Positions 1-11,476 of a DNA stretch of 64,000 nucleotides are shown here, in pieces. The stretch covers positions 1 to 64,000 of the forward strand of contig JAMKCH010078985.1 of assembly GCA_023653785.1 (NCBI GenBank), given 5' to 3'. A model generated the notes under the pieces. It had not been told where the DNA came from. It searched no databases and saw only the letters and a program-made list of their open reading frames with translations. Each line of letters opens with the position of its first letter. Position 1 is the first letter of the stretch. The translations under genes were made by a program, and so were the position numbers. This DNA is from Ophioderma brevispina (taxonomy: Eukaryota; Echinodermata; Ophiuroidea; Amphilepidida; Ophiodermatidae).

Positions 1-3000
1 GTCCCCCCTTTCAGCTACAAACATTCTCTCGTCCTTTTCCCCCCCCACCGGTCGGATATGGCCTAATTTCAATAAGTTTTTAACTCTTTCGAACTCTGGC
101 CAATTTTGTTTACGTTGCTTGTAGGTTAATTTCTTTCGGTTGGTCTCATCCTGTAATTTCCTACCCACAATTCAATAAACAATCTGAATAGGCCTATACG
201 TTGAAACAACAAATGATCAGGGGCTTTAGAAGTGGCTTCCTAATATTTGCATGTGCACTTGTGGGAAAAGACATCTATCAAACACCAACAAAGTCTAGCT
301 TGTTTCTACTAATGTTAAATGTGTATTTTATTATGCTGTTTTTGAAGCTTATAGAAATAAGTTTGACCGTTTTTTAAACCATAATGGACAGTAACGGCGA
401 CTCTATACCGCGTTTGTCTCAAGAGGATTAAGGGATATGTCCATACCCAACCACTAATTTCACTTTAGGCGTTAACATTTTTAGCGGCAATGATATTTGG
501 AAATTTCAACTATCGGCGTTTGTTTACGAACATTGAAATGCTGTTTCACTACACTGTTACAAAATCTGTAAATTTTACAGTGAATCCTGGCAAAGCATTC
601 TGCCACAAATTACCGTACATTACAGTATAACTGTAGAAGCTAATTTAATCTAAACGCTTAAAAACATATTTTGTGAGTTTATTACAAGAGAATTTTTGAA
701 TTTTGGTGGAGATAAAAAAGCACTGACGAACCCTAACGTAGTAGGGCCTATCCACAATTTTTTTCAGAGTGATATACTGTAAAATTGTACAGTGTTGTAA
801 AAAGTTATTAATCAAACTGTAAACTATGCGGTAAATCTTGAATGAGAATCTGTAAAGCTATTTTTACGGAGTTTTTTTGGCAAAAGTGCTGCAGATTTGC
901 TGTTAAAATGTTACAGTTTTTCCCTGTATATTTTATGTAATTCATAGTAGTGTTATACATGATGTTGTTGTTACTCATTACATTTCAAAAGTCATCACTG
1001 GTTGTCGATTTTGTCACAACAGCTTAAATGGACAATAAATTAACCTTATTTTCCTGTATTTCCAAATTACAGCCACAATCACTGTCAAGTTTTTTTTATG
1101 ACAGTATTTTCCTGAATTGCCCTGTATTTTGTGATCTTACCAAATTCTTTAAGACCCTATATCCGAGACCGGAGGTGGTGCGGTTGTGTATAATTTCCTT
1201 CCGCAAATCCATCAATGCACTTTCACTAATCTGAAAGACATGTAAAATTACGACAAGACCTAATTTGGAAGAAAATTGACAACCTATTTGCTTGAATAGC
1301 AAATGGTCGAAAAGATCCTTCACTCATTCATGGCCACTTCTCGCAAAATCATAGCATATAACGGGCTTCTCATTGTTAAATAGGCCTATCCAATTTCACC
1401 TCAAGAATAGTTGAAGGGTTTATGGGATATTCTTCACCTATATAGGCCTAATATAGGTTACATTCGAAACATTTTAGTATAATCCTTTGAATTTTGAATT
1501 ATGCTCTATGCCCCTATACCGACGGTGTGCCCTCCGCTTATGCCCTCATAAAGGTGGTGTACCTTTATATCCGTTTGAAATTGGCATGTCATGTTACAGC
1601 AATAACACATGTTTTCATGTTCTTTTTTATCCCCGAAGCATCCCTTTGTGTGAGTGTTCTCATATAGAGCCCTGCCCAGGCATTTTATTTGGCATGTTGA
1701 GTTTTTTAATGTTGATTATAATTTATTTTATGGATGCCCTGTCCAAATAACGAGTTCAAGATCAGAGCGGTATCAGAGGCGGCTGGTGAGATAGCGCATA
1801 TGTCCAGCCCGATGCCAAGGCATGAAACGTTTCGCAAGGCAAAATGTCTACCGGTTTAGGTTCATTTCACATTGAAGTCTTTCAGGTAGGCAAGTATATA
1901 GATAAGATCTTACTTTGTGACTTTGTGTCCAATATCGAAATGGGCGGCCTCACGTTTTAAAATGGGACCTACTTTTGTTTTTTGAAAAATTTGTCAAGAT
2001 CACCATTTTTCTTTCTTCTGAATATCACGTGTCACAAAACAACAGGATTTCACTTTGAAATCGTTCTTAAATTATTATTTTTTAATATGAAGTAAAATTC
2101 AGAGTGTTTTGCACAAGAATATTCTAAGCCTAAAATAAAAATGAGTCTGATAATTCTATTCCGACTAGAATGCGAGGGTTTGGAATGCGCGCAATGCGCG
2201 TCTTTCCCTTATCTTCCCTTAATGTCAAAGGTCATATACCGGCAAACGGCTTTCCTGCTGGGCGCGATTCAAATAAACCTGGAGTTCACAGCACTTGGGG
2301 GGTCATCAAAGAGGTCATGCCTAACGTGGAGTTTTGTGGTAGTGCCTACTGTCCCCCGCTACTAAGATCCATCTCCGCTGGTTGGTCGCTGGTTTATTGT
2401 GTTTGTTCAAAACCCCTTAGACCATGACATACGCGCGCGTGGAAGCATCTTGCGTGACTGCATCTTACATGCATGCAGACGCGGTCGTATTTGCGGGAAA
2501 GCAATAGTTTACATGTCCAAGGTGATTTTGCCAAATTCCTATAGTGCAGTCTAACCATAAGTTCTACCTTGTCGTATTAACAGCACAAGCGGACCCGATT
2601 GGTTTCAAGACGCGGCACATGACCATGTATGAAACACCTGTTTTGTGCATGGCTGCCAAGAGCAACGCCGAAAGTATAAAAACTCATGCAATTTCAGACT
2701 GATTTGATTTTTAAATGAGTTAATTTTGTAAGTAATAGTACGACAAATATGGTATAAGTCATGAATTGGTTTCATTCATAGTATTGGTGGTAATGAGCTC
2801 ATTTATACCCTCGGGCATTTACAAACAAGCGTTCATAAAACCCCAAAATACTAGAATGAACCTCTAAATTTCTAGGGTTAGTACCGCTATTATTTTTTTT
2901 TTCACACGGATGGGTCATTCTCGGAAAGATGACAATGTTCTGTCATTTCCATCACGGTATTAAAATTGCCTTTTGAAATGTTTATACTACCTATCACAAA

Positions 3001-3010
3001 TAGAAATAAC
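1..3010. other. AT-rich intergenic DNA
   Basis: No exon, RNA gene or recognisable transposon coding sequence is seen on either strand. Open frames are short and lack codon structure. A possible MITE lies near 548-935 (listed separately). The segment around 2160-2680 is somewhat richer in CpG (GCGCGC words) but shows no readable protein. Confidence 0.6.
548..935. mobile_element. possible non-autonomous DNA element with CTGTAAA(A/T)TTTACAG motifs
   Basis: The left side carries ACACTGTTACAAAATCTGTAA followed by a short palindrome AAATTTTACAG. The right side carries a related inverted set of words (TTACAG, CTGTAAA, TTACGG) ending near CTGTATA. Small elements starting with ACACTGTAAAAA are common in animal genomes. 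The ends are degenerate and no clean target duplication is visible, so the borders are approximate. Confidence 0.3.
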
Positions 3011-3014
3011 TTAA

Positions 3015-3391
3015 GACCCTATAGTGATTTGAAAACAATTGAAATTTGCAGGAATAGGCTTCAAGTGAAGGATAAGTCTGTAGAGTCTAGAGGTGAAGTT
3101 ACCTTTTCCAACAGGGGTTGAAAATGACCAGAAAATGAAGAAACAGCAGTGTTCCAGATACGATTCCCCATTCAATTACGTGTTTGTAGTAAGTGTCCGA
3201 CTGACATTAATGGACTAAAATTTTCCGATCTGCTGTCCTTATTAGGTTGCTTCTGGTCTTAGATCATTTGCAAGGGTATGTTAGATACCTGTACTTCCTT
3301 GTTACAAATACTGCAAAAATCGTGATTGTTTTGAATGATTTTTTTTTTTTTTTTTCGATTTTCTTGATTTAGCAAATCACTGATATGTCCC
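3015..3391. mobile_element. MITE family M3, copy 1 (TTAA target)
   Basis: A 377-bp element without coding capacity. Its ends form an imperfect inverted repeat: GACCCTATAGTGATTTG at the left, and at the right GGGACATATCAGTGATTTG when read from the other strand. It is flanked on both sides by TTAA (3011-3014 and 3392-3395). A diverged direct copy lies at 27568-27924, sharing the internal words TTAGGTTGCTTCTG and CAATTACGTG. TTAA duplication is typical of piggyBac-type transposition. Confidence 0.65.
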
Positions 3392-3395
3392 TTAA

Positions 3396-4985
3396 GTTAG
3401 GACGCCCAAACCTTTAGCATGTTTTACAAGAAATAACACTAGATTTGCCATTTTTCTTAAATATAGTCTGTCCTATACCCTTATAATTTCCAGGAGGGCG
3501 GCCAAGAAATCCCATTTCAGACGTCGCCATGGGTTTAAACACGTCAAAGCGAAATCTTGACTAAAATTCTGATTTTTGAGTATGTTTGTCAGGAATATTT
3601 TCTTATTCCATTCCAAAACTGTTGGAGATGAAGAATAATCATCTCCACTGGAAGGGATATATGTTCTTATTTTGGTGTAGTTCTAATAACGGAACGAGGA
3701 CCGAGGTCGTATGGTGGGTTCATGGAACACCAGATCGACCCACATCAAGCACCCAAATAGGTTGTGGTTGTGCATCCGTATTGCTTAATTTCTTATGACA
3801 TTTGTGGTGAGTGCTATAATGAAGGAGGCTTGGTTGCCACCCCGATATTCCTAACATTTTTTGTGGCTATGTAGTTTTGTACAACGGTATTTTCACTCAT
3901 TTTCCGTCACTGCATTTTGTAAAGAATGTGAGGAGATGACGCCTGCTATAACTATTGTGACATTTACCGTAACCCCATCAGTCTATAACCTAATGCACAG
4001 TCGATAAAATGATTAACTACCACCAAACTGCTCAAAGAACCGTTAGAAACCTGAAAGACTCATATGGGGTGGGTGCAGATGACCCGAATGACCTTATGAC
4101 AATTTCACCAATCTATAAACTTGTTCTCTCTTCTGCGAAAGTGCTATGATCACACAACGTGATTGAAACACCAGTGTTGATTACCCACACATGATATCTT
4201 CATGTCTAGTGTTGGAAACATTAAATACCTACAGTTCGTTACAGATGACTTCCTGCCTGTTACAACTTACGAAATTGTGGTTTTATGACTGGTGGGACAC
4301 ATCTTGCTGTTAAAAAAAACTGTTTCGGTTGAAATGCGGCGAGATTGTATTCCGTTTTGAGGCGGTGGTGGGCATTTCGACAATATGAATTGCAGTTTTC
4401 CTGCATTCACGCCATATCAGAGGTGGGAACGTATTGACCACGCACATGTTGGTGTGCATGCCTCTTGGCAAATACTTTTATGGTGAAATGGCTGATGGTA
4501 CCCTGCTTTACCACTTAAGTGATCAAGGGGGGGGGTTCCCTATGGACCCCCAAACTTTGTTTTTGTGCCGGCGCCGCTTTACTTGTGTATTTTTTTCGTA
4601 GAAAGCTTTGTGTATTGTTTGACTTCCTTCGGCATGGTGGTTTCCTTGGGAACCCCTTGGCACTGGCCGGGGGCACTTGAGTAAAAGCTAATAAAAAAAC
4701 CCCTTGATTTTTTTTTTTTAAGTTTTGTGTTGTGTATAACCTTTTTTTACAGTATCTTTGATTGCTCATTACATGATATCACATCATATACTGCTGAGTA
4801 ACCAATCAAGAATAGAATACCTTCTATATATCTGGTGAAAAAATGGTTCAAGCTGTTCTTACAATGTTTCTGATTGTGGTTAAATCCATCACATAACTGC
4901 CAACATATAACTAATAAAACTAAAATCGGCTGGTAGACTTAGGGGGTCAAATTGTGAGATGCCCCACCACTATGGGATAGGCCCT
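3396..4985. other. intergenic DNA
   Basis: Nothing is recognised here. Short unconserved open frames only. Confidence 0.5.
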
Positions 4986-4990
4986 TCACG

Positions 4991-5029
<39 letters not shown>
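4991..5029. repeat. poly-G homopolymer of about 38 bases
   Basis: An uninterrupted guanine run follows CACGC and precedes TGGTCGCACCCC. It could form intermolecular or intramolecular G-quadruplex. Its length makes a base-calling or assembly artefact a real possibility. It sits at the edge of a degenerate repeat (to about 5280) with fragments such as CACCCTGG that also occur near 36.4 kb. Confidence 0.85.
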
Positions 5030-5030
<1 letters not shown>

Positions 5031-7128
5031 GGTCGCACCCCCCAAGATTCCCAAAAGGGGAGGGGCAAAGGTCCGCTCTTTTGCAGATTTTTTGCATAAA
5101 AAGGGTCCAAATGTTCAAAGAAGTTTTGACAGAAAGTCCACTTTTTTAAGTATAGATGTTCCAAAGTCTAAAAGGCCATTTTAAAAGGGGTTCAGATCCA
5201 CTTTTATTCTAACCAAAAGATCCCCTTTTTTGAGGTTCCTGCATCCACCATAATATAGAAGCGTGCGTACACCCTGGTGGTCTGCTAGGATGATTCACCT
5301 TTGGTCCCAGTTCTGAGACACTATCAGCGATTCAGACCAGAAAGAGTCAAACTCTTTAAGAGCGCCCCCACTTTTCTTCCAAAACATTTGAGATTTTTGC
5401 ACAGTTTCATTGGTAATTGACTATGTAAACGTCCTGTAGAGCTCGACAATAGTTTTGTGTAATTAGAATCAACATTAGGAGATCCTACGATAATAATTCA
5501 ATTTCTTTTAATATGAAATAAGCCGGGAAATTGTTCCATGTACGTTATCTACGCCCTTCCTGTTAGTGTGGTCCACTCATTTCAGGCAAGTTATGTTAGA
5601 GGTCATTTTCAATGGGCCGCCACGTATTCATCATGAACGGACATAAAATTTGGCGGTTTCATAGCTTTCCGCCGCTAAATTAAAATCTTGAGCTTGAGCC
5701 CGATTGCTAATTACACAATCGTTTTCTTGTTATACAAATACACATTTTTTTTAGCATTGGTCGTTTGCAGGTATAAGTTTAACTAGACAACTCCTTAACT
5801 CTTACTTCGGACCACAACTGTGGCAAAATCTTCAATTTTGAAAATTGGTGGTGCTCTTGCAAAAATGTTCCATTATTGTTTTAAACTAGAAGTTCTAGCT
5901 CTCTCCATGGTTCCTTTGGAATTGGGCAAAGTAACCCATCAAAGGATCTCTCATCCTTCTGAGGGGAGTTAAGAAAGCTGTTTTTCCATATGTTTAGAGC
6001 AGTGGCGTAGGCAGCTTTTTCTTCATGGGTAGAATTTAGACACAGAAGTAGCCGCTTGAGTCCAATATGGACTCTCGCAATACAGTTTTTGCACAGAAGG
6101 AAAAAAAGAGTCCCATGGCTCGTCCCGTTAGTGATGTGAGGTTGTGATTATCAATGCATGTCCGTGTTCTAACGCGAGTCCACATAGGACTCGCGCTGTA
6201 GCAGATTCTTTGCGGCGAGTCCTCTGCGTGAGTCGACTCAGGGGAGGCAAAGGGGGGAAATTCTCCACAGGGGCGGTGCAGAGCTGGCCCCCAACCCCCC
6301 CTTTGATTGGGCTTAAATCGGCCAAACCGGATTTTTTAAGTCCCTCGGCAGAAATGGCGTAATTTTTACTTTTTCCTCCAAAGTCCAAACGACCGGAACA
6401 ATAAAAAACGTTTTCCGCGAAGCCTATTTTACTTATTTTTTTTTATTCTGACGTAGGGTTTTTCTTTTTAACTCACACCTGTATATCAGCAGTCAGTTTC
6501 AAGGAAGATAAGTTGGTAAAACTCCAGTATTTTTTCCCAATTAGCCATCCTGGTCATTTTCAAGGGATACCCTAGTAGAGTGGTTACCCACTGTTGGGTA
6601 AAATTAAGATTGTGAATAAAATCTTAAGCTTCAGATTGAAATTTAATCCAAATTCTATTTTACATTCTCAATCGAAATATAGATCTTTCCCTCATCCCAA
6701 TCTTTCCAATCTTTGGTTTTAAGAGAGTATGTGATTTGAGGATTTTCACTCAAGGCTGTATTTAAAAATGCCAATACTGTAAAAATAAATTTGTCAATCT
6801 CCTAGGAATTAGTCTTTTAGACATTGTTTTGACTACTTTTACTCAAAAGGTGATGGCTTAAATAGGACGTTGGGGGGGGTGAAAAAAGGATTGGACTAAT
6901 TATAGTTTGGTTACATGGGGTCTATAAATACTAAACCAAGGCGACAGGTTCTTGAGGGAAAAAGGGGGAGGAAACAGTAGGATAGAGGGCTCTGTACTTA
7001 AAAAAACAAAAAAAATTTCATTGTGCCGTATATAAGCAGGTTAAAAAATAAATGTAGATTGTTACCAGGGGGGGGGAAAAAAAAACTCGAAAGTGCAATG
7101 GAAGAATGGCAATTCTATTCAAGTACCA
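5030..7128. other. intergenic DNA with degenerate repeat fragments
   Basis: No gene is supported. Pieces such as GCAGTGGCGTAGGCAGC (about 6000) and GGGGCGGTGCAGAGCTGGCC (about 6270) resemble end fragments of interspersed elements, but no paired terminal repeat was found. Confidence 0.45.
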
Positions 7129-7131
7129 TTA

Positions 7132-8107
7132 TAGTCTAGCTAGCAGATTTCATGGGTTCCCATGCACCCCCTTAAAACTAAATTTTAACATAATTTATTA
7201 TAAATTATCTGTTGACAAGTCGTCCTTAAAAAGTTTTGAGTATTACCAAAAACAAAATTTGGTCCCCACGGGGCGCCGGTTTGGTGGCCATTTTGGATCC
7301 AAAGAGATCCGTCCTATAAAATGGTTTGATGGAGTTGAAAAGTATCTCAAATGATTGGTCTTATCATAAGGAATCAGAAAATATAAACTTCACCATATTT
7401 GTGATATTCAGTTGCAGAGATATGGATGAAAATGTGATAAAGGTCATTGCACTTTTGATTCGTCATTGTACAGGGGCCTAACTTTATGCATGCATCTTGA
7501 CAAATTTGGTATCAAATTGTAGCTATGAGCACGAGAAATCCAGAAAAGTATAGTTTGCACTATCTAGGATGTTTAGTTAGGTGGTAAAATTTGGTGTAAA
7601 GTTATCTTTTATCAAATTTGTATTGTTTTGTATATGGGAATTAGGGACTGCTTATCTCTTTCCTAACTGATAAACCAAAATGGAAGATCTAAAATCATGG
7701 AACTGTACATTTCCAGATTGCCCATGCTCATACAAACAATTTGACACCAATTTTGTCATGATTGAAGCATTTTGAAAATTTGGCCCCCTGTACAATGACC
7801 AATCAAAAGTTCAATGACCTTTATTGCATTTTCACCCATATCTCTGTAACTGATCATCACAGGCTATATATTTTCTGATTCCTTATGATGAGACGAATCA
7901 TTTGAGATACTTTTCATTACGATTAATCCCTCTTCATACGATTAATCCCTCTTAATCCAAGATGGCCGCCAAACAGACCCTGTGGGACAATATTTGATTT
8001 TTGTAACATCAAAATTCTTTAAGTAGATGTCGTAGAGATTCTAAAAAAACATGTTAGAATTTAGTTTTAAGGGGGGTGCATGGGAACCTATATAATCTGC
8101 CAGACTA
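7132..8107. mobile_element. foldback DNA element with arms of about 420 bp
   Basis: The first and last roughly 420 bp are imperfect reverse complements. TAGTCTAGC.AGATT and GGTTCCCATGCACCCCCTTA at the left reappear inverted at the right end. The inner arms pair ATTCCTTATGATGAGACGAATC with its complement, and AAAGGTCATTGCACTTTTGAT with ATCAAAAGTTCAATGACCTTT. The direct flanks are TTA/TTA (7129-7131, 8108-8110), which would fit a 3-bp TWA target as in PIF/Harbinger, although a TA target is also possible. The spacer of about 130 bp has no open frame, so the element is non-autonomous. Confidence 0.7.
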
Positions 8108-8640
8108 TTAAGTCTGCTTTTGGACTTACCGGGGTTTTGTGCAGGCAAGAGGGAGTATTTCAAACCAATGGGGAACTCAGTTTCTAGGCCATTCTCATGC
8201 AGCTGAGTTAGAATCAATACCTTCAGATTTATTGTTATAACCACATTAGGTTTCACTTTCTGCCTGGGCTATAGCTAGTTTTCAAAGTAGCTTCCTTTCA
8301 GATAAAATCTTTCAAGAATGTTAAGAAAAGCTAAGAAAGATGTATAAAATGTACTGATACTAGGAAGACATCGACAAACCTCATGCCCGGGGGGCCACTT
8401 ACATACATTCCCGTGTTGTCATCCTCAAGCAGACCTTTCAAATCGACCCTAAACGCGGATAATCTTATCGCTGTACAAATACCATAATTTATAGTTTCAA
8501 CAAGCTGACAATTAGAAAGGGTAATTCAAACACAATTAGGAGCATCAGACCTCAGCAAATTGTCCAATCTGGGTGAATTTTTCCAAGACAGAGCGCTCTA
8601 ATTTTTTTCCAAAACAAAGAATAAGCCATGGGTCAGCATG
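8108..8640. other. intergenic DNA with a partial CCCGGGG-family repeat end
   Basis: Around 8383-8470 the words CATGCCCGGGGGGCCACTTACATACA resemble the end of an element family also seen near 16.9 and 50.9 kb. The partner end is absent. The rest may include the non-coding 3' part of the LINE that starts at 11476 on the minus strand, but no motif confirms it. Confidence 0.35.
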
Positions 8641-11476
8641 AGTTTAAAACCCAAATAAATTTTTGTGCCTGAGAAAAAAGGAGATCAAACATCCTCAACC
8701 CACCATGTTCATACTCATGTACAATACAATGTCCATCTTGACTCTATCATTCCCCCATTCCAATGAATTTATAAAAACGTGGTTCATTTTTTGAAAAAAG
8801 TATTGGGGAATATTAATGTCAAATAACAGACAAAGATAGAGCAGCTGAGGTAACCTCAAGATTAATACCGTGACTTTTCCTCCCCATGATAGACAAATTC
8901 CTGCGTTTCCAACAATTAAGATTCTGCTCATTTGATTCCAGTTTAGGAATAAAATTAAGTTCATAAAGGGGGTTAACATTGAGAGAAAATTAATACCCAT
9001 AGTCTAAAAGTATTTGCACCATCCATTTAAGACTTTAATCCCTGAAAGGGAAGGAAAATTAGACCCCTTTAAAACTACCATGTGAATAGCTTCAACTTAG
9101 AACAAATAATTTTGCAACCCCTAATATGAGTCAAACTTATCAAGAGTAATTGAAAAAAAGCGTGAAAGGATCCTAATCCCCTGTACAAAACATGTGGTAT
9201 CATCAGCCAGTACGGTAATCTTTTTGTTTCTTCCACATCCCCACCCTACACCTTTAATGTCATCATTACAAACTAGGCTTGAAATAGCAAAAATCTCGAT
9301 CGCAAAAAGGAACAAAAAGGGAGAAATAGGGCAGCCTTGAAAAATGGCCCCGAGACATAGCAATAAGTTACTAAGAAAACCATTATTAATAACGTAGCTT
9401 TTCCGACATATAAAAGTCCTATCCACTGAATAAAATTATCTCTCTTCCCTATTTTGCCGCATTGTGTCCCTCCTTCTTAATCTAGAAAGAACCTCAAAAA
9501 AACATGTTCACAAAACTGCAAATGCTTTTTTTCGATATAATAAAAAAAATTGCCCCAGGAAATAATCAGATATCACATACTCAATGAATCAAAATATTAG
9601 AGTCGTCTCAGTCGCCTTTACGGTCACAGCCAAGATTCAGTCCTAGACAGGGCTTGTCCGGATGGGCGCCGACTGCCCTTGTGCGCCTTCCCTTGTCTCC
9701 CTCCTGAGTCTAACGACCTTATGGCGTGGTGATCGTACTTGCCCACCTACTCCATCCCGCTTCCATGACATGTAGATTGTTGTCTAGAGCTGGTTTAAGG
9801 AAGCGACTGGCCATAGTGTTGGCATATAGTTTTAATCCGTAGTCAAATAAGGAATAGGAAGATAATTTTTAACGCAATTAGGATCTCGATCTTTTTTATG
9901 AAGCCAAAGTGATGATCCCATTTCTCCTGGGATGGAGCCAAAACACACCTGTGTCAAGTATAAATTAAGAGAGGCTAAAATAAGTCAGCAATATCTTGAA
10001 AAAATACAATGTAGAATTCAGCTGGTAGGCCATCCAGACCAGCGACTTATTATGCTGCATGGCTTTAATATTTGACAATAGCTCTGCTTTCCTAAATGGG
10101 CCTATTTAAAAGGTGTCCTTTCGAAGTGCTCCGAAAGTTGAGTGATAGTAGAGCTGATCCAAAAGGAGCAAGCGCCCCCTCTGAATCACGCAGTAAAATC
10201 AGAAGAATACTGTTTACCATAAAAAGGCTGCCAGTTCCCTCCCTCAAAATTAAATATCCGGATCATTCTGAAGAGTACCTCAATCCATAACAAGACTACG
10301 AATAATTTTCTTTTCGCAGGACCGCTTTTCTAATTGTCAAAAGTACCAATGGAGCTCTTCTCACCATTGTTCAGCCCATTTAATTCTAATCTTACAAAAC
10401 GAACCACTGTTTCCCTCCTGACTTAAAATATAATTTACTTTATTTTCCAAGAGTGAATTGATCCCAGGTATTCTCAAGATTGGGATTAGAGTCCTATTCC
10501 CATCGATGTCAGAGATGTCTTTCTTCACAACCTTTTTCAGATTTTGACCAACCGATCGATTTAGTCTTAGTCCTTTCCTTTTCTTCCTGCTAGTATATTC
10601 CTATGAAACCAGTAAAAAACATTTCAAACTTAGCCCAAAGAATATTAGGATTGGCAAGGGAATGACTATGTATTGTTTTAAACCGCAAATTTGTGGATTG
10701 GATGAAAATTAATAAATTCAGCATCATGTCTTAAAAATTGCAATTAAGCTTCTAATAGCCTTTACCTCTCCAGGGATATCATTTGAAATTTTTGCAGTGA
10801 CCATAGATTGGTCAGAACTAATACCAGAAATAATATTGGAAGCTTCACATTATTGTACCAATTAAGTGGTGATGCAAAATATAATCAAGTCTAGATAAGG
10901 CAACCGATGTTTTTGAGGTCAGATTTCTCATCTCCAGATATCAACCCGTTGAATTCATCCTAAGTTTCTCAAAAATGTCTCCCTGGAATTATATTGAAAT
11001 GACGTGCGAGAGAACCATTATAGTCTAGAGGGGCCTAAGGCAAAATTGCAATCCCCTGCAACAATCAGCCGAGAGGAATCCATATTATCCAAACTGACAA
11101 AGAGATCAGAAAAAAATCAGGGTTCAATCATTATTTGGTGCTAAACATTAACTAAAATTAAATGGAACACCATTAACTAAAGCATCCACTATAATAATCT
11201 ACCTTCAGGGTCCAAAATAGCTTATTAATAGCAACAACAATGGAGGACTTGATAAGGATCCCAACACCCCCCCGACTGTTAGATGCATAAACTAGAGAGC
11301 CACATATGACCACCCCATTGAGTAGACCACCATTTCTTTCTCATCTGTCAATGAAGAGTGGGTTTCCTGAGAAAATATATATCTTTGCGTTGACTGAGGA
11401 AAGTAATTAAAAATTTTCTTCCTCTTAAATTGTCTTGTAAACCCCTGCCTTGAACGTGGTAAATTTTAAAGCCATA
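8640..11476 (-). pseudogene. decayed L1/Tx1-like non-LTR retrotransposon ORF2 (endonuclease plus reverse transcriptase)
   Basis: Read on the minus strand, motifs of an L1-group ORF2 occur in the right order but in shifting frames. They are an apurinic-endonuclease QETHSS (11353-11370), SRGVGILIK (about 11250-11280), AGDCN in place of the usual GDFN (about 11045), RLDYIL (about 10885) and SDQS in place of SDH (about 10810). Next come reverse transcriptase GLDGLPAEFY (about 10014-10041), KKDRDPNCVKNY (about 9870-9898), QGCPISPFLFLFAIE (about 9300) and LADDTT (about 9200), where most families have YADD. A carboxy-terminal LWGKVTV-like block and DRVKMD to GGLRMFD follow (about 8990-8660). The protein would copy the element's RNA at a nicked chromosomal target. 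At least ten frame breaks or stops make it inactive as read. A GC-richer stretch at 9605-9765 interrupts the reverse transcriptase. No ORF1 protein is recognised upstream. Confidence 0.85.
9605..9765. other. GC-rich insertion within the L1-like reverse transcriptase
   Basis: Between the KNY block and the QGCP block, about 160 bp of clearly higher GC does not translate into reverse transcriptase sequence in any frame. It contains CGACTGAGACGACTC and GGCGCCCATCCGGACAAGCC. It looks like a fragment of another repeat inserted into, or replacing, part of the LINE. No clear target duplication is visible. Confidence 0.45.
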
